Source: Caulobacteraceae bacterium
Lineage (GTDB): Bacteria; Pseudomonadota; Alphaproteobacteria; Caulobacterales; Caulobacteraceae
Assembly: GCA_947479185.1 (NCBI GenBank)
Contig: CANJYY010000088.1
Location: 1 to 8,645 of the forward strand
Reading direction: 5' to 3'
Length of the DNA: 8,645 nt
Shown here: positions 1-7,560 of the stretch, piece after piece
Position numbering within the stretch: position 1 is the first letter of the stretch
Layout: each line of letters opens with the position of its first letter
Notes under the pieces: model-generated
The model's database searches: none
What the model saw: the letters and a program-made list of their open reading frames with translations, nothing else
Told to the model about the DNA's origin: nothing
Program-made: the position numbers and the translations under genes

Positions 1-1296
<1,296 letters not shown>

Positions 1297-1353
1297 CGTA
1301 GTCGCGCCACATTACTGTTGCAGGAAGGGCGCAGTTGGACCTAGGCTGCGTTT

Positions 1354-3582
1354 ATGAGTTTGTCCGCCTCCGAAACCGCTTTGGGCGGTGAGGCGCCGCT
1401 GCCGGCGTGGCGGCGGGCGGTCGAGTCCCGCTACGTGGTCGGCGGCGGATACGCGGTGGCGGCGGCGCTGACGATCACCGGCGCGCTGTTGGTCTCAAGC
1501 CCCCCGGCGACGGGCCCGATCGGGCCGGCGGTCACCGCCATGCTGGTGGTGCTGGGTCTCAACCTGATCCTGATCTTCGGTCTGGCGCTGCTGGTCGGTC
1601 TGCGCGTGGCCCGGCTGCTGCGCGATCGCAACGTCGACGCCGGCGCGCGGCTGCATCTGCGGTTCATGGGCCTGTTCGGCATGGCGGCTGTCGCTCCCGC
1701 GATCATCGTGGCGATCTTCTTCGGCGGCTTCGTGCTGACCGGGGTCGAGACCTGGTTCGGCGACAAGATCAGCACCCTGGTCGAGAACTCGGCCGACACG
1801 GCCCGTTCGGTGGTCGCCGAGCAGCAGCTGATCCTGCGCGACAACATGACCCTGGTGGCCGTGGACCTGAATGACGCCTCGCGGGCGCTGGAGACGGCGC
1901 CGGTCGCCTATGGTCACTACCTGGCGCAGATCTCGGCCAACACCTTCGCCGCCGTCTACGTGCTCGACCGCGACGGGCGGATCCTGGCGCGGGCGGAAAA
2001 GCCCAATGGCCCGTCCTTTGTCGCGCCGCCGCCGGCCAGCTTCAAGGCGGCCGACGAAGGGATCATCACGGCCGAGACCTTCGAGGCCCAGAACGTCATC
2101 CGCGGCCTGTATCGCCTGAAGGCCTATCCGGACGCCTATCTCTATGTCGCCCGGCCCGTCGGTACGGGCATCATCAGCCAGCTGCGCGACGCCGAGGGCG
2201 CGCTGGTGGCCTTGCGCGAGGCGGCCAACAACCGGGAGCGGATCAAGGGCGCGTTCGTGCTGACCTACATCGAGACGGCCCTGCTGGTGCTGGTCGGCGC
2301 GGCCTGGCTGGCCATCGCCGCGGCCAACTCGATCGCCGCCCCGGTGGCCCGACTCGTGCAGGCCGCCGGACGCGTGGCCACCGGCGACCTGAGCGCCCGC
2401 GTCGACACGACAGATCAACCTGAGGAAATGGCCGTATTGTCCCGGGCTTTCAACAGCATGACGCACGATCTTCAGGTTCAGCAAGTGGCCCTGCGGACGG
2501 CCAGTCTTGATGCCGAATCGAGACGCCAGTTCATCGAGACCGTGCTGCTGGGCGTCAGCGCCGGCGTCATCGGCCTGGATGCCGCCGGCAATCTTTCGGC
2601 CGCCAACCACCAGGCCGCCGTGCTGCTCGACGCCGATCCGGACACCATGACCGGCAGGGCCCTGACCATTGTCGCGCCGGAACTGGCGGCTGTGGCGCAG
2701 CGCGCCGTCGAGATCGGCGGCGAGGCCGAGGAAGAGGTCGACATCGTCCGGGGCGGCGACACCCGTCGCCTGCGTGTCCGGGCCAGCGGCGCGGCCGACG
2801 GCGTGGTGCTGACCTTCGACGACATCACCCGGCTGATCACCGCCCAGCGCAACGCCGCCTGGAAGGACGTCGCCCGGCGCATCGCCCACGAGATCAAGAA
2901 CCCGCTCACCCCGATCCAGCTGTCGGCCGAGCGTATCCGCAAGAAGTACCGCGCCGAGATCACCTCGGACGTCGAGACCTTCGACCGCTGCACCGAGACC
3001 ATCATCCGTCAGGTTGGCGACATCGGCCGCATGGTCGACGAGTTCTCCGCCTTCGCCCGCATGCCGGTGCCGCGGTTCGCCCAGCATGATCCGGCCGAAC
3101 TGCTGCGCCAGGCGGTGTTCGCCCAGCGCGTGGCCAGCCCCGAGCTGACCGTCGACATGCCCGAGCCGCCGGCCGGCCTCAGCCTGCTGTGCGATGACCG
3201 GATGGTCGGCCAGGCGCTGGCCAACATTCTCAAGAACGCCGCCGAGGCGGTGTCCGCGCGCGACCTTCCGCCGAAGGTGGGTCATATCTCGGCCGCCCTC
3301 GTCCAGGACGGTTCGGGCCTGTCGTTCCGCATCGAGGACAACGGCGTGGGCCTGCCCGCACGCGACCGGGACCGGTTGACCGAACCCTATGTGACGACGC
3401 GCGAAAAGGGCACGGGCCTTGGCCTGGCCATCGTCAAACGCATTCTCGAGGACCACGGTGGCGAGCTGGCGCTGGCGGACGCCGCCTCGCTGCCCGGCGC
3501 GCGTGTCTGTCTGAATTTCCCCACGGCGCGTTCGACGGCCGCGCCCGCAAAGGCAAAGAAGGAGACGGCCCATGGCGGCTGA
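1354..3582 (+). CDS. ntrY: Nitrogen regulation sensor histidine kinase NtrY
   Basis: Inner-membrane sensor kinase of 742 residues that phosphorylates NtrX. The N-terminal part has three hydrophobic segments (about residues 27-48, 60-83 and 104-130). A probable periplasmic sensing region follows to about 299, then a fourth membrane segment (about 300-325). Next come a HAMP linker (about 326-378), a PAS domain (about 390-490), a HisKA domain with phospho-acceptor H512 in RIAHEIKNP, and a HATPase domain. The HATPase has N-box N628 (NILKNAAEA), G1 box DNGVG at 662-666 and G2 box GTGLGL at 686-691. This is the usual NtrY architecture and length. The ATG at 1354 is the first usable start after an in-frame TAG at 1342. 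It lacks a clear Shine-Dalgarno sequence, so coupling to ntrC or a leaderless transcript is possible. The 3' end overlaps ntrX by 11 bases. Confidence 0.96.
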   Translation: MSLSASETALGGEAPLPAWRRAVESRYVVGGGYAVAAALTITGALLVSSPPATGPIGPAVTAMLVVLGLNLILIFGLALLVGLRVARLLRDRNVDAGARLHLRFMGLFGMAAVAPAIIVAIFFGGFVLTGVETWFGDKISTLVENSADTARSVVAEQQLILRDNMTLVAVDLNDASRALETAPVAYGHYLAQISANTFAAVYVLDRDGRILARAEKPNGPSFVAPPPASFKAADEGIITAETFEAQNVIRGLYRLKAYPDAYLYVARPVGTGIISQLRDAEGALVALREAANNRERIKGAFVLTYIETALLVLVGAAWLAIAAANSIAAPVARLVQAAGRVATGDLSARVDTTDQPEEMAVLSRAFNSMTHDLQVQQVALRTASLDAESRRQFIETVLLGVSAGVIGLDAAGNLSAANHQAAVLLDADPDTMTGRALTIVAPELAAVAQRAVEIGGEAEEEVDIVRGGDTRRLRVRASGAADGVVLTFDDITRLITAQRNAAWKDVARRIAHEIKNPLTPIQLSAERIRKKYRAEITSDVETFDRCTETIIRQVGDIGRMVDEFSAFARMPVPRFAQHDPAELLRQAVFAQRVASPELTVDMPEPPAGLSLLCDDRMVGQALANILKNAAEAVSARDLPPKVGHISAALVQDGSGLSFRIEDNGVGLPARDRDRLTEPYVTTREKGTGLGLAIVKRILEDHGGELALADAASLPGARVCLNFPTARSTAAPAKAKKETAHGG
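3559..3564 (+). promoter_or_regulatory. Shine-Dalgarno sequence of ntrX inside ntrY
   Basis: AAGGAG lies 7 bases upstream of the ATG at 3572, within the last codons of ntrY. It fixes the ntrX start and fits translational coupling across the 11-base overlap. Confidence 0.8.
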
Positions 3583-4963
3583 TATTCTGGTCGTCGACGA
3601 CGAGGCGGACATCCGCGAACTCGTCTCCGGCATCCTCACCGACGAGGGCTACGCCGTGCGCACGGCGGCCGACTCCGAGCAGGCGCTGCTGGCGATCCGC
3701 GCCCGCAAGCCGACGCTGGTGGTGCTCGACATCTGGATGCAGGGCGGCGGCATGGACGGGCTGGAGCTGCTCGACCTGGTCAAGGCGCTGGACGGAGATC
3801 TGCCGGTGATCATGATCAGCGGCCACGGCAACATCGAAACCGCGGTCAGCGCGATCAAGCGCGGGGCCTACGAGTTCCTCGAAAAGCCGTTCAAGTCGGA
3901 CCGGCTGCTGCTGATGGTCGAGCGGGCCATTGAATCGGCCAGCCTGCGCCGTGAAAACCGTCGCCTGCGGACCCAGGCCCTGACGCCGGACGGGCTGATC
4001 GGCAAGTCGCTGCCGGCGCAGCAGCTGCGCCAGCTGATCGCCAAGGTCGCGCCGGCCAACAGCCGCGTGCTGATCGCCGGCCCCGCCGGCTCCGGCAAGG
4101 AGATGGTCGCGCGCATGATCCACGCGGCCAGTCCGCGGGCAAAGGGCGAGTTCGTCGCCATCAGCGCCGCCGGCATGGCCCCCGAGCGCATGGACCTCGA
4201 GCTGTTCGGCGAGGAAGGCGAGGGCAGCAGGCCCGGCAAGATCGGCGTGTTCGAACGCGCCCACGCCGGCACCCTCTATCTCGACGAGGTGGCCGATATG
4301 CCGCGCGAGACCCAGAGCCGCATTCTGCGGGTTCTGGTCGAGCAGCGCTTCCGCCGGGTCGGCGGCGACGCCGACGTGCAGGTCGATGTGCGGGTCATCT
4401 CCTCCAGCTCGCGCGACCTGCGCGAGGAGATCTCCGCCGGCCGGTTCCGCGAGGATCTTTTCCACCGCCTGAACGTGGTGCCCGTGCGGGTGCCCGGTCT
4501 GGCCGAGCGGCGCGACGACGTGCCCGAGATGATCAGCTACTTCATCGACCGCATCGCCGAGGCGACCGGCCTGCCGCGCCGCCGGCTGGGCGAGGACGCC
4601 ATCGCCACGCTGCAGGTGCACGACTGGCCGGGCAACGTCCGCCAGCTGCGCAACAACGTCGAACGGATGATGATCCTGGCGTCCGGCGACCCGAACGAGC
4701 CGATCACCGCCGACATGCTGCCGGCGGAAACGCCCAGCGCCTCGAACAGCGGGGCCATCGGCACCGAGCGGATCATCGCCCTGCCGCTGCGCGAGGCGCG
4801 CGAACTGTTCGAGCGGGAATATCTGAACGCCCAGATCCTGCGCTTCGGCGGCAACATCTCGCGCACGGCCGCCTTCATCGGCATGGAGCGGTCGGCGCTG
4901 CACCGGAAGCTGAAGTCGCTGGGTCTGGCCGGCGCGCGGGCGAGTGAAGAGGTCGAGGACTGA
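3572..4963 (+). CDS. ntrX: Nitrogen assimilation response regulator NtrX, GAFTGA loop absent
   Basis: Response regulator of 463 residues, partner of NtrY. The receiver domain (about residues 1-120) has the acidic pocket D9/D10, phospho-acceptor D53 (VVLDIW) and K105 (FLEKPF). The AAA+ domain has Walker A GPAGSGKE (170-177), Walker B GTLYLDE, a sensor I region reading SSSSRDL instead of AATNRDL, arginine-finger region FREDLFHRLN and sensor II WPGNVRQL. The C-terminal helix-turn-helix contains NISRTAAFIGMERSALHRKL. Sixteen residues without any GAFTGA-like sequence lie between ELFG and AHAGTLYLDE (bases 4211-4258), so sigma-54 activation is not expected. Variant Walker A and sensor I residues are common in alphaproteobacterial NtrX. 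The ATG at 3572 has a good Shine-Dalgarno sequence inside the end of ntrY. In Rhizobiales a trkA gene often follows ntrX; here dat follows directly (comparison from memory). Confidence 0.96.
   Translation: MAADILVVDDEADIRELVSGILTDEGYAVRTAADSEQALLAIRARKPTLVVLDIWMQGGGMDGLELLDLVKALDGDLPVIMISGHGNIETAVSAIKRGAYEFLEKPFKSDRLLLMVERAIESASLRRENRRLRTQALTPDGLIGKSLPAQQLRQLIAKVAPANSRVLIAGPAGSGKEMVARMIHAASPRAKGEFVAISAAGMAPERMDLELFGEEGEGSRPGKIGVFERAHAGTLYLDEVADMPRETQSRILRVLVEQRFRRVGGDADVQVDVRVISSSSRDLREEISAGRFREDLFHRLNVVPVRVPGLAERRDDVPEMISYFIDRIAEATGLPRRRLGEDAIATLQVHDWPGNVRQLRNNVERMMILASGDPNEPITADMLPAETPSASNSGAIGTERIIALPLREARELFEREYLNAQILRFGGNISRTAAFIGMERSALHRKLKSLGLAGARASEEVED
4946..4952 (+). promoter_or_regulatory. 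Probable Shine-Dalgarno sequence of dat inside ntrX
   Basis: GAAGAGG lies 10 bases upstream of the dat ATG at 4963. A second purine run, GAGGA (4955-4959), is only 3 bases from the ATG and probably too close. The ATG shares its A with the ntrX TGA stop, so re-initiation by ribosomes finishing ntrX is also likely. Confidence 0.5.
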
Positions 4964-5829
4964 TGTCGCGCTGGGCTTACGTAAATCACCGCTTCGTCCG
5001 CCACGGCGAGGCGGCCGTCCATATCGAGGATCGCGGCTACCAGCTGGGCGACGGGATCTACGAGGTCTGGGCCGTGATCGGCGGCCGGCTGGTCGATTCC
5101 GAGGGCCATTTCGAGCGGCTTGAGCGCAGTCTCGGCGAACTGGGCATCGCCCGACCGATGAGCCGCAAGGCGCTGGAGCTGGTGCTGCGAGAAGCCGTCC
5201 GGCGCAACCGGGTCAAGCACGGCCTGGTCTATCTGCAGGTGACGCGGGGCGTCGCCCGCCGCGACCACGCCTTCCCCGATCCCGCGCCGCTGCCGGCCAT
5301 CGTCATTACGGCCAAATCGACTGACGCGGCCGCCGCAGAGGCCCGCGCCGCCAAGGGCATCTCGGTGATCACCACGCCGGAGAACCGCTGGGGCCGCTGC
5401 GACATCAAGACCATCGGCCTGCTGCCCAACGCCATGGCCAAGACGGCCGCGCGCGACCAGGGCGCGGGCGAAGCCTGGTTCGTCGACGCCGACGGCCTCG
5501 TCACCGAGGGCGCCTCGAGCAACGCCTGGATCGTCGACGCCGAAGGCGTGCTGCGCACCCGCGACACCACGGCCAACATCCTGCGCGGCGTGACCCGCAA
5601 GGCCGTGCTGGGCCTGCTGGGCGAGGTCAACGTCCGTCTCGAGGAGCGCGCCTTCACCCCGGAAGAGGCCCGCAACGCGCGCGAGGCCTTCATCACCGGG
5701 GCCGGGGCGCTGATCCTGCCGGTGGTGGCCATCGATGGCGCGCCGATCGGAACCGGCAGACCGGGTCCGGTGGCGCAACGGCTTCGGGCGCTCTATATCG
5801 AGAATGCCCAGGCTTCGAACATCTCGTAA
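4963..5829 (+). CDS. dat: D-amino-acid aminotransferase (PLP fold type IV)
   Basis: Cytoplasmic PLP enzyme of 288 residues that interconverts D-alanine plus 2-oxoglutarate with pyruvate plus D-glutamate. That makes it a source of D-glutamate for peptidoglycan or a route for D-amino-acid breakdown. Family marks are [14 protein letters not shown] (about 22-35), [12 protein letters not shown] (about 94-105), the PLP-binding Lys K149 in [12 protein letters not shown], and the cofactor-contacting Glu E182 in VTEGASSN. By alignment from memory with the Bacillus enzyme, Y33, R100 and H102 match the residues that grip the substrate carboxylate. This favours D-amino-acid aminotransferase over branched-chain aminotransferase or aminodeoxychorismate lyase, which share the fold. 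The ATG overlaps the ntrX stop by one base (TGATG), so it belongs to the ntr transcription unit. Exact substrate range cannot be read from sequence. Confidence 0.92.
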   Translation: MSRWAYVNHRFVRHGEAAVHIEDRGYQLGDGIYEVWAVIGGRLVDSEGHFERLERSLGELGIARPMSRKALELVLREAVRRNRVKHGLVYLQVTRGVARRDHAFPDPAPLPAIVITAKSTDAAAAEARAAKGISVITTPENRWGRCDIKTIGLLPNAMAKTAARDQGAGEAWFVDADGLVTEGASSNAWIVDAEGVLRTRDTTANILRGVTRKAVLGLLGEVNVRLEERAFTPEEARNAREAFITGAGALILPVVAIDGAPIGTGRPGPVAQRLRALYIENAQASNIS

Positions 5830-5847
5830 GCCGAAGCGCGCCAGAGG

Positions 5848-5877
5848 TTGCCGCCAGCGTCAGCCCGAGCCTAGATC
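5848..5877 (+). promoter_or_regulatory. Candidate housekeeping promoter of hfq
   Basis: TTGCCGC (5848-5854) and CCTAGATC (5870-5877) closely match the Caulobacter housekeeping sigma factor consensus as I recall it (TTGACGS, then GCTANAWC). One base is off in each box. The gap between the two boxes is 15 bases, slightly above the usual 10-14; counted between hexamers it is 18. Transcription would begin near 5882-5885, just ahead of the hairpin at 5891. It sits in the only gap of 100 bases in the window. Confidence 0.5.
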
Positions 5878-5890
5878 AACTGATGTGTGT

Positions 5891-5909
5891 GGAGGGCCTT
5901 TTGCCTTCC
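5891..5909 (+). promoter_or_regulatory. Hairpin in the predicted hfq 5' leader
   Basis: GGAGGGC (5891-5897) pairs with GCCTTCC (5903-5909) in a 7-base-pair stem with one G-U pair, closing a CTTTT loop. No T run follows, so it is not a rho-independent terminator. It ends 7 bases before the hfq Shine-Dalgarno sequence. The purine-rich left arm resembles a Shine-Dalgarno sequence that is hidden in the stem. The U-rich loop could be a Hfq contact, which is inference. Confidence 0.5.
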
Positions 5910-5916
5910 GACCAAT

Positions 5917-5923
5917 GAGGGGA
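5917..5923 (+). promoter_or_regulatory. Shine-Dalgarno sequence deciding the hfq start
   Basis: GAGGGGA lies 6 bases upstream of the GTG at 5930. An in-frame ATG at 5915 would add five residues (MRGTP), but its nearest purine run (GGAGGG at 5891) is 18 bases away and inside a hairpin stem. The GTG is therefore preferred. Confidence 0.8.
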
Positions 5924-5929
5924 ACCCCC

Positions 5930-6172
5930 GTGACCGAGAAAAAACAGAACCTGCAGGACACCTTCCTCAACAGCGTTCGCAAGTCCAAGACCCCCCTGAC
6001 CATCTTCCTCGTGAATGGCGTCAAACTGCAGGGCGTCGTCAGCTGGTTCGACAATTTCTGCGTGCTGCTGCGCCGCGACGGCCAGTCGCAACTGGTGTAC
6101 AAGCACGCGATCTCGACGATCATGCCCGCGCAGCCGGTTCAGCTGTACGAACCCTCCGACCAAGACGATTGA
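5930..6172 (+). CDS. hfq: RNA chaperone Hfq
   Basis: Hexameric Sm-like protein that binds small RNAs and mRNAs and promotes their pairing; 80 residues, close to other alphaproteobacterial Hfq proteins. The N-terminal helix [10 protein letters not shown] carries proximal-face Q9 and D10. Sm1 includes [11 protein letters not shown] and the F43 region (FDNF). Sm2 has the YKHAIST motif with Y57-K58-H59. The rim patch reads RKSK (17-20), against RRER in E. coli, which is typical of alphaproteobacteria and linked to weaker annealing. The tail is short and ends in acidic residues (EPSDQDD), like the Caulobacter form. The start is GTG, chosen from its Shine-Dalgarno sequence. A promoter candidate and a leader hairpin precede it. 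Its TGA stop overlaps the likely TTG start of hflX, giving an hfq-hflX unit as in many proteobacteria. Confidence 0.97.
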   Translation: MTEKKQNLQDTFLNSVRKSKTPLTIFLVNGVKLQGVVSWFDNFCVLLRRDGQSQLVYKHAISTIMPAQPVQLYEPSDQDD

Positions 6173-7491
6173 CCCAACTCATAGATCACGAAGACCCCGT
6201 CCAACGGGCGCTGGTTCTTCACCCCGTTCGGCCCCAGCAGGCCCACAATCGTGATCCCCAGGCCAGGCTTGAGGAAGCGACCGGGCTTGCCCTGGCGCTC
6301 GACCTTGATGTGGTCGAATCGCGGATTGTCCCCCTGCGCGAGCGCTCGCCCGCGACCCTGTTCGGCAAGGGCAAGGTCGAGGAGCTGCGCCTGCTCTGCG
6401 AGGTCGAGAAAATCGACGTCGTGGTCGTCGATGATTCCCTGTCGCCGGTGCAACAGCGCAATCTCGAGAAGGCGTGGAACGCCAAGGTCGTCGACCGCAG
6501 CGGCGTGATCCTCGAGATCTTCGGCCGCCGGGCGCGGACCAAGGAAGGCGTGCTGCAGGTCGAGCTGGCGCGGCTGGAATACGAGAAGTCGCGCCTTGTC
6601 CGCACCTGGACCCACCTGGAGCGCCAGCGTGGCGGCACGGGCAACACCGGCGGCCCCGGCGAAACCCAGATCGAGCTCGACCGGCGCCAGATCGCCGACC
6701 GCATCCTCAAGATGAAGAAGGATCTGGTCGAGGTCCGCCGCACCCGCGCCCTGCACCGCACCCAGCGCAAGAAGACGCCATTCCCGACGATCGCCCTGGT
6801 TGGCTACACCAACGCCGGCAAGTCGACGCTGTTCAACAAGATCACCGCCGGCGGCGTGCTGGCCAAGGACATGCTGTTCGCCACGCTTGATCCGACCCTG
6901 CGCACCGTGAAGCTGCCCGACGGCCGCCCGGCCATCCTGTCGGACACCGTGGGCTTCATCTCCGACCTGCCGCACGAGCTGATCGAGTCGTTCCGCGCGA
7001 CCCTCGAGGAGGTGCAGGAGGCCGACGTGATCCTGCATGTCCGCGATATCGCCAACCCCGACACCCACGCCCAGAAGCGTGACGTCGAGAAGGTGCTCGA
7101 CGAGCTGGGTCTGACCAAGGACTCCGATCGCAAGCTGGTCGAGGTGTGGAACAAGGCCGACCTGCTGACCGAGGACGCCCGCGACGAGGCCGAGGGCGCC
7201 GCCCGCCGGGTCGGCGCAATGCTGGTCTCGTCGATCACCGGCGAAGGCTGCGAGGCCCTGCTCAACAGGCTGGCCGCGATGGTCGACGAGACGCCGGAGA
7301 TCGACGTCCAGCTGTCGGTCAACGCCGGCGAGGCCCTGGCCTGGCTCTATCGCCATGGCCGCGTCGTCGGCCGCCACGAGGGCGGGGAGGGCGATCTGCA
7401 CCTGCGCGTCCGTCTCGACGGCCAGGCGCTCGGCCGCTTTGAGCGGATGTTCCCGGACGCCGGCGTCTCGGTCGCGGACGGCTCGGCGTAA
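6169..7491 (+). CDS. hflX: Ribosome-splitting GTPase HflX
   Basis: GTPase of the Obg-HflX group that binds the 50S subunit and rescues stalled or stress-arrested ribosomes by splitting 70S particles. It has an N-terminal HflX nucleotide-binding region (GKGKVEEL, then [13 protein letters not shown]), a coiled region and a glycine-rich linker ([14 protein letters not shown]). The G domain has G1 GYTNAGKS (212-219), G3 DTVGF (259-263), G4 NKAD (328-331) and G5 around SS (354-355). All key motifs are intact. Length is 440 residues, against 426 in E. coli. The start is inferred: TTG at 6169 overlaps the hfq stop in TTGA and puts the family N-terminus (RALVLHP) at about residue 13. No in-frame ATG occurs before 6712, which lies inside the protein, and no clear Shine-Dalgarno sequence precedes the TTG, so coupling to hfq is likely. 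Confidence 0.95.
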   Translation: MTQLIDHEDPVQRALVLHPVRPQQAHNRDPQARLEEATGLALALDLDVVESRIVPLRERSPATLFGKGKVEELRLLCEVEKIDVVVVDDSLSPVQQRNLEKAWNAKVVDRSGVILEIFGRRARTKEGVLQVELARLEYEKSRLVRTWTHLERQRGGTGNTGGPGETQIELDRRQIADRILKMKKDLVEVRRTRALHRTQRKKTPFPTIALVGYTNAGKSTLFNKITAGGVLAKDMLFATLDPTLRTVKLPDGRPAILSDTVGFISDLPHELIESFRATLEEVQEADVILHVRDIANPDTHAQKRDVEKVLDELGLTKDSDRKLVEVWNKADLLTEDARDEAEGAARRVGAMLVSSITGEGCEALLNRLAAMVDETPEIDVQLSVNAGEALAWLYRHGRVVGRHEGGEGDLHLRVRLDGQALGRFERMFPDAGVSVADGSA

Positions 7492-7509
7492 CGCTGCTTC
7501 CCCACTTGA

Positions 7510-7539
7510 TTGAAACCCCGGGTTGCGCCACGCTGGTTC
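7510..7539 (+). promoter_or_regulatory. Weak candidate promoter of the lysozyme gene
   Basis: TTGAAAC (7510-7516) and GCTGGTTC (7532-7539), 15 bases apart, partly match the Caulobacter housekeeping consensus (TTGACGS, GCTANAWC). Five of seven fixed bases match in each box. A start near 7545 would leave a leader of about 15 bases with the Shine-Dalgarno sequence. Read-through from hflX is the alternative. Confidence 0.25.
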
Positions 7540-7548
7540 GCCACAATC

Positions 7549-7555
7549 AGGGGGA
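7549..7555 (+). promoter_or_regulatory. Shine-Dalgarno sequence of the lysozyme gene
   Basis: AGGGGGA lies 5 bases before the ATG at 7561. It favours that ATG over an in-frame TTG at 7510, which has no such sequence and would add 17 residues with no signal-peptide character. Confidence 0.75.
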
Positions 7556-7560
7556 TCGCC

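Noticed and set aside
1335..1350. Sigma-54-like element TTGGAC...TGC upstream of ntrY
   Set aside because: The spacing between GG (1337-1338) and GC (1348-1349) is 9 bases instead of 10, and transcription would start inside the ntrY coding region.
1495..3639. A 714-codon open frame on the - strand opposite ntrY
   Set aside because: It lies wholly antisense to a well-supported gene. It is rich in Gly, Arg, Gln, Asp and His with no recognisable motif, which is what high-GC third positions produce on the complementary strand.
3434..4903. A 489-codon open frame on the - strand opposite ntrX, and a 420-codon one opposite hflX (6139-7401)
   Set aside because: Same artefact: mirrored codon positions of GC-rich genes, low-complexity composition and no domains. 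The + strand proteins have complete motif sets.
5811..5837. GCTTCG (5812-5817) and CGAAGC (5832-5837) hairpin at the end of dat as a terminator
   Set aside because: The stem is only six pairs with a 14-base loop and no T run follows. A second GCTTCG at 5781 could pair equally well. It is not convincing as a terminator.
5735..5929. Upstream extension of hfq to an in-frame start at 5735
   Set aside because: It would overlap the end of dat and add about 65 residues with no relation to Hfq. The Shine-Dalgarno sequence and family N-terminus support GTG 5930.
7492..7560. Terminator or attachment site between hflX and the lysozyme gene
   Set aside because: TGATTG (7507-7512) and CAATCA (7544-7549) form a weak six-pair repeat with a 31-base loop and no T run. 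The short repeat GGTTGCGCCA / GGTTCGCCA is imperfect. No integrase or tRNA is nearby.
1297..7560. CtrA-type TTAA-N7-TTAA sites in the three intergenic gaps
   Set aside because: None of the gaps (1297-1353, 5830-5929, 7492-7560) contains TTAA, so no cell-cycle regulator site of this kind is supported.
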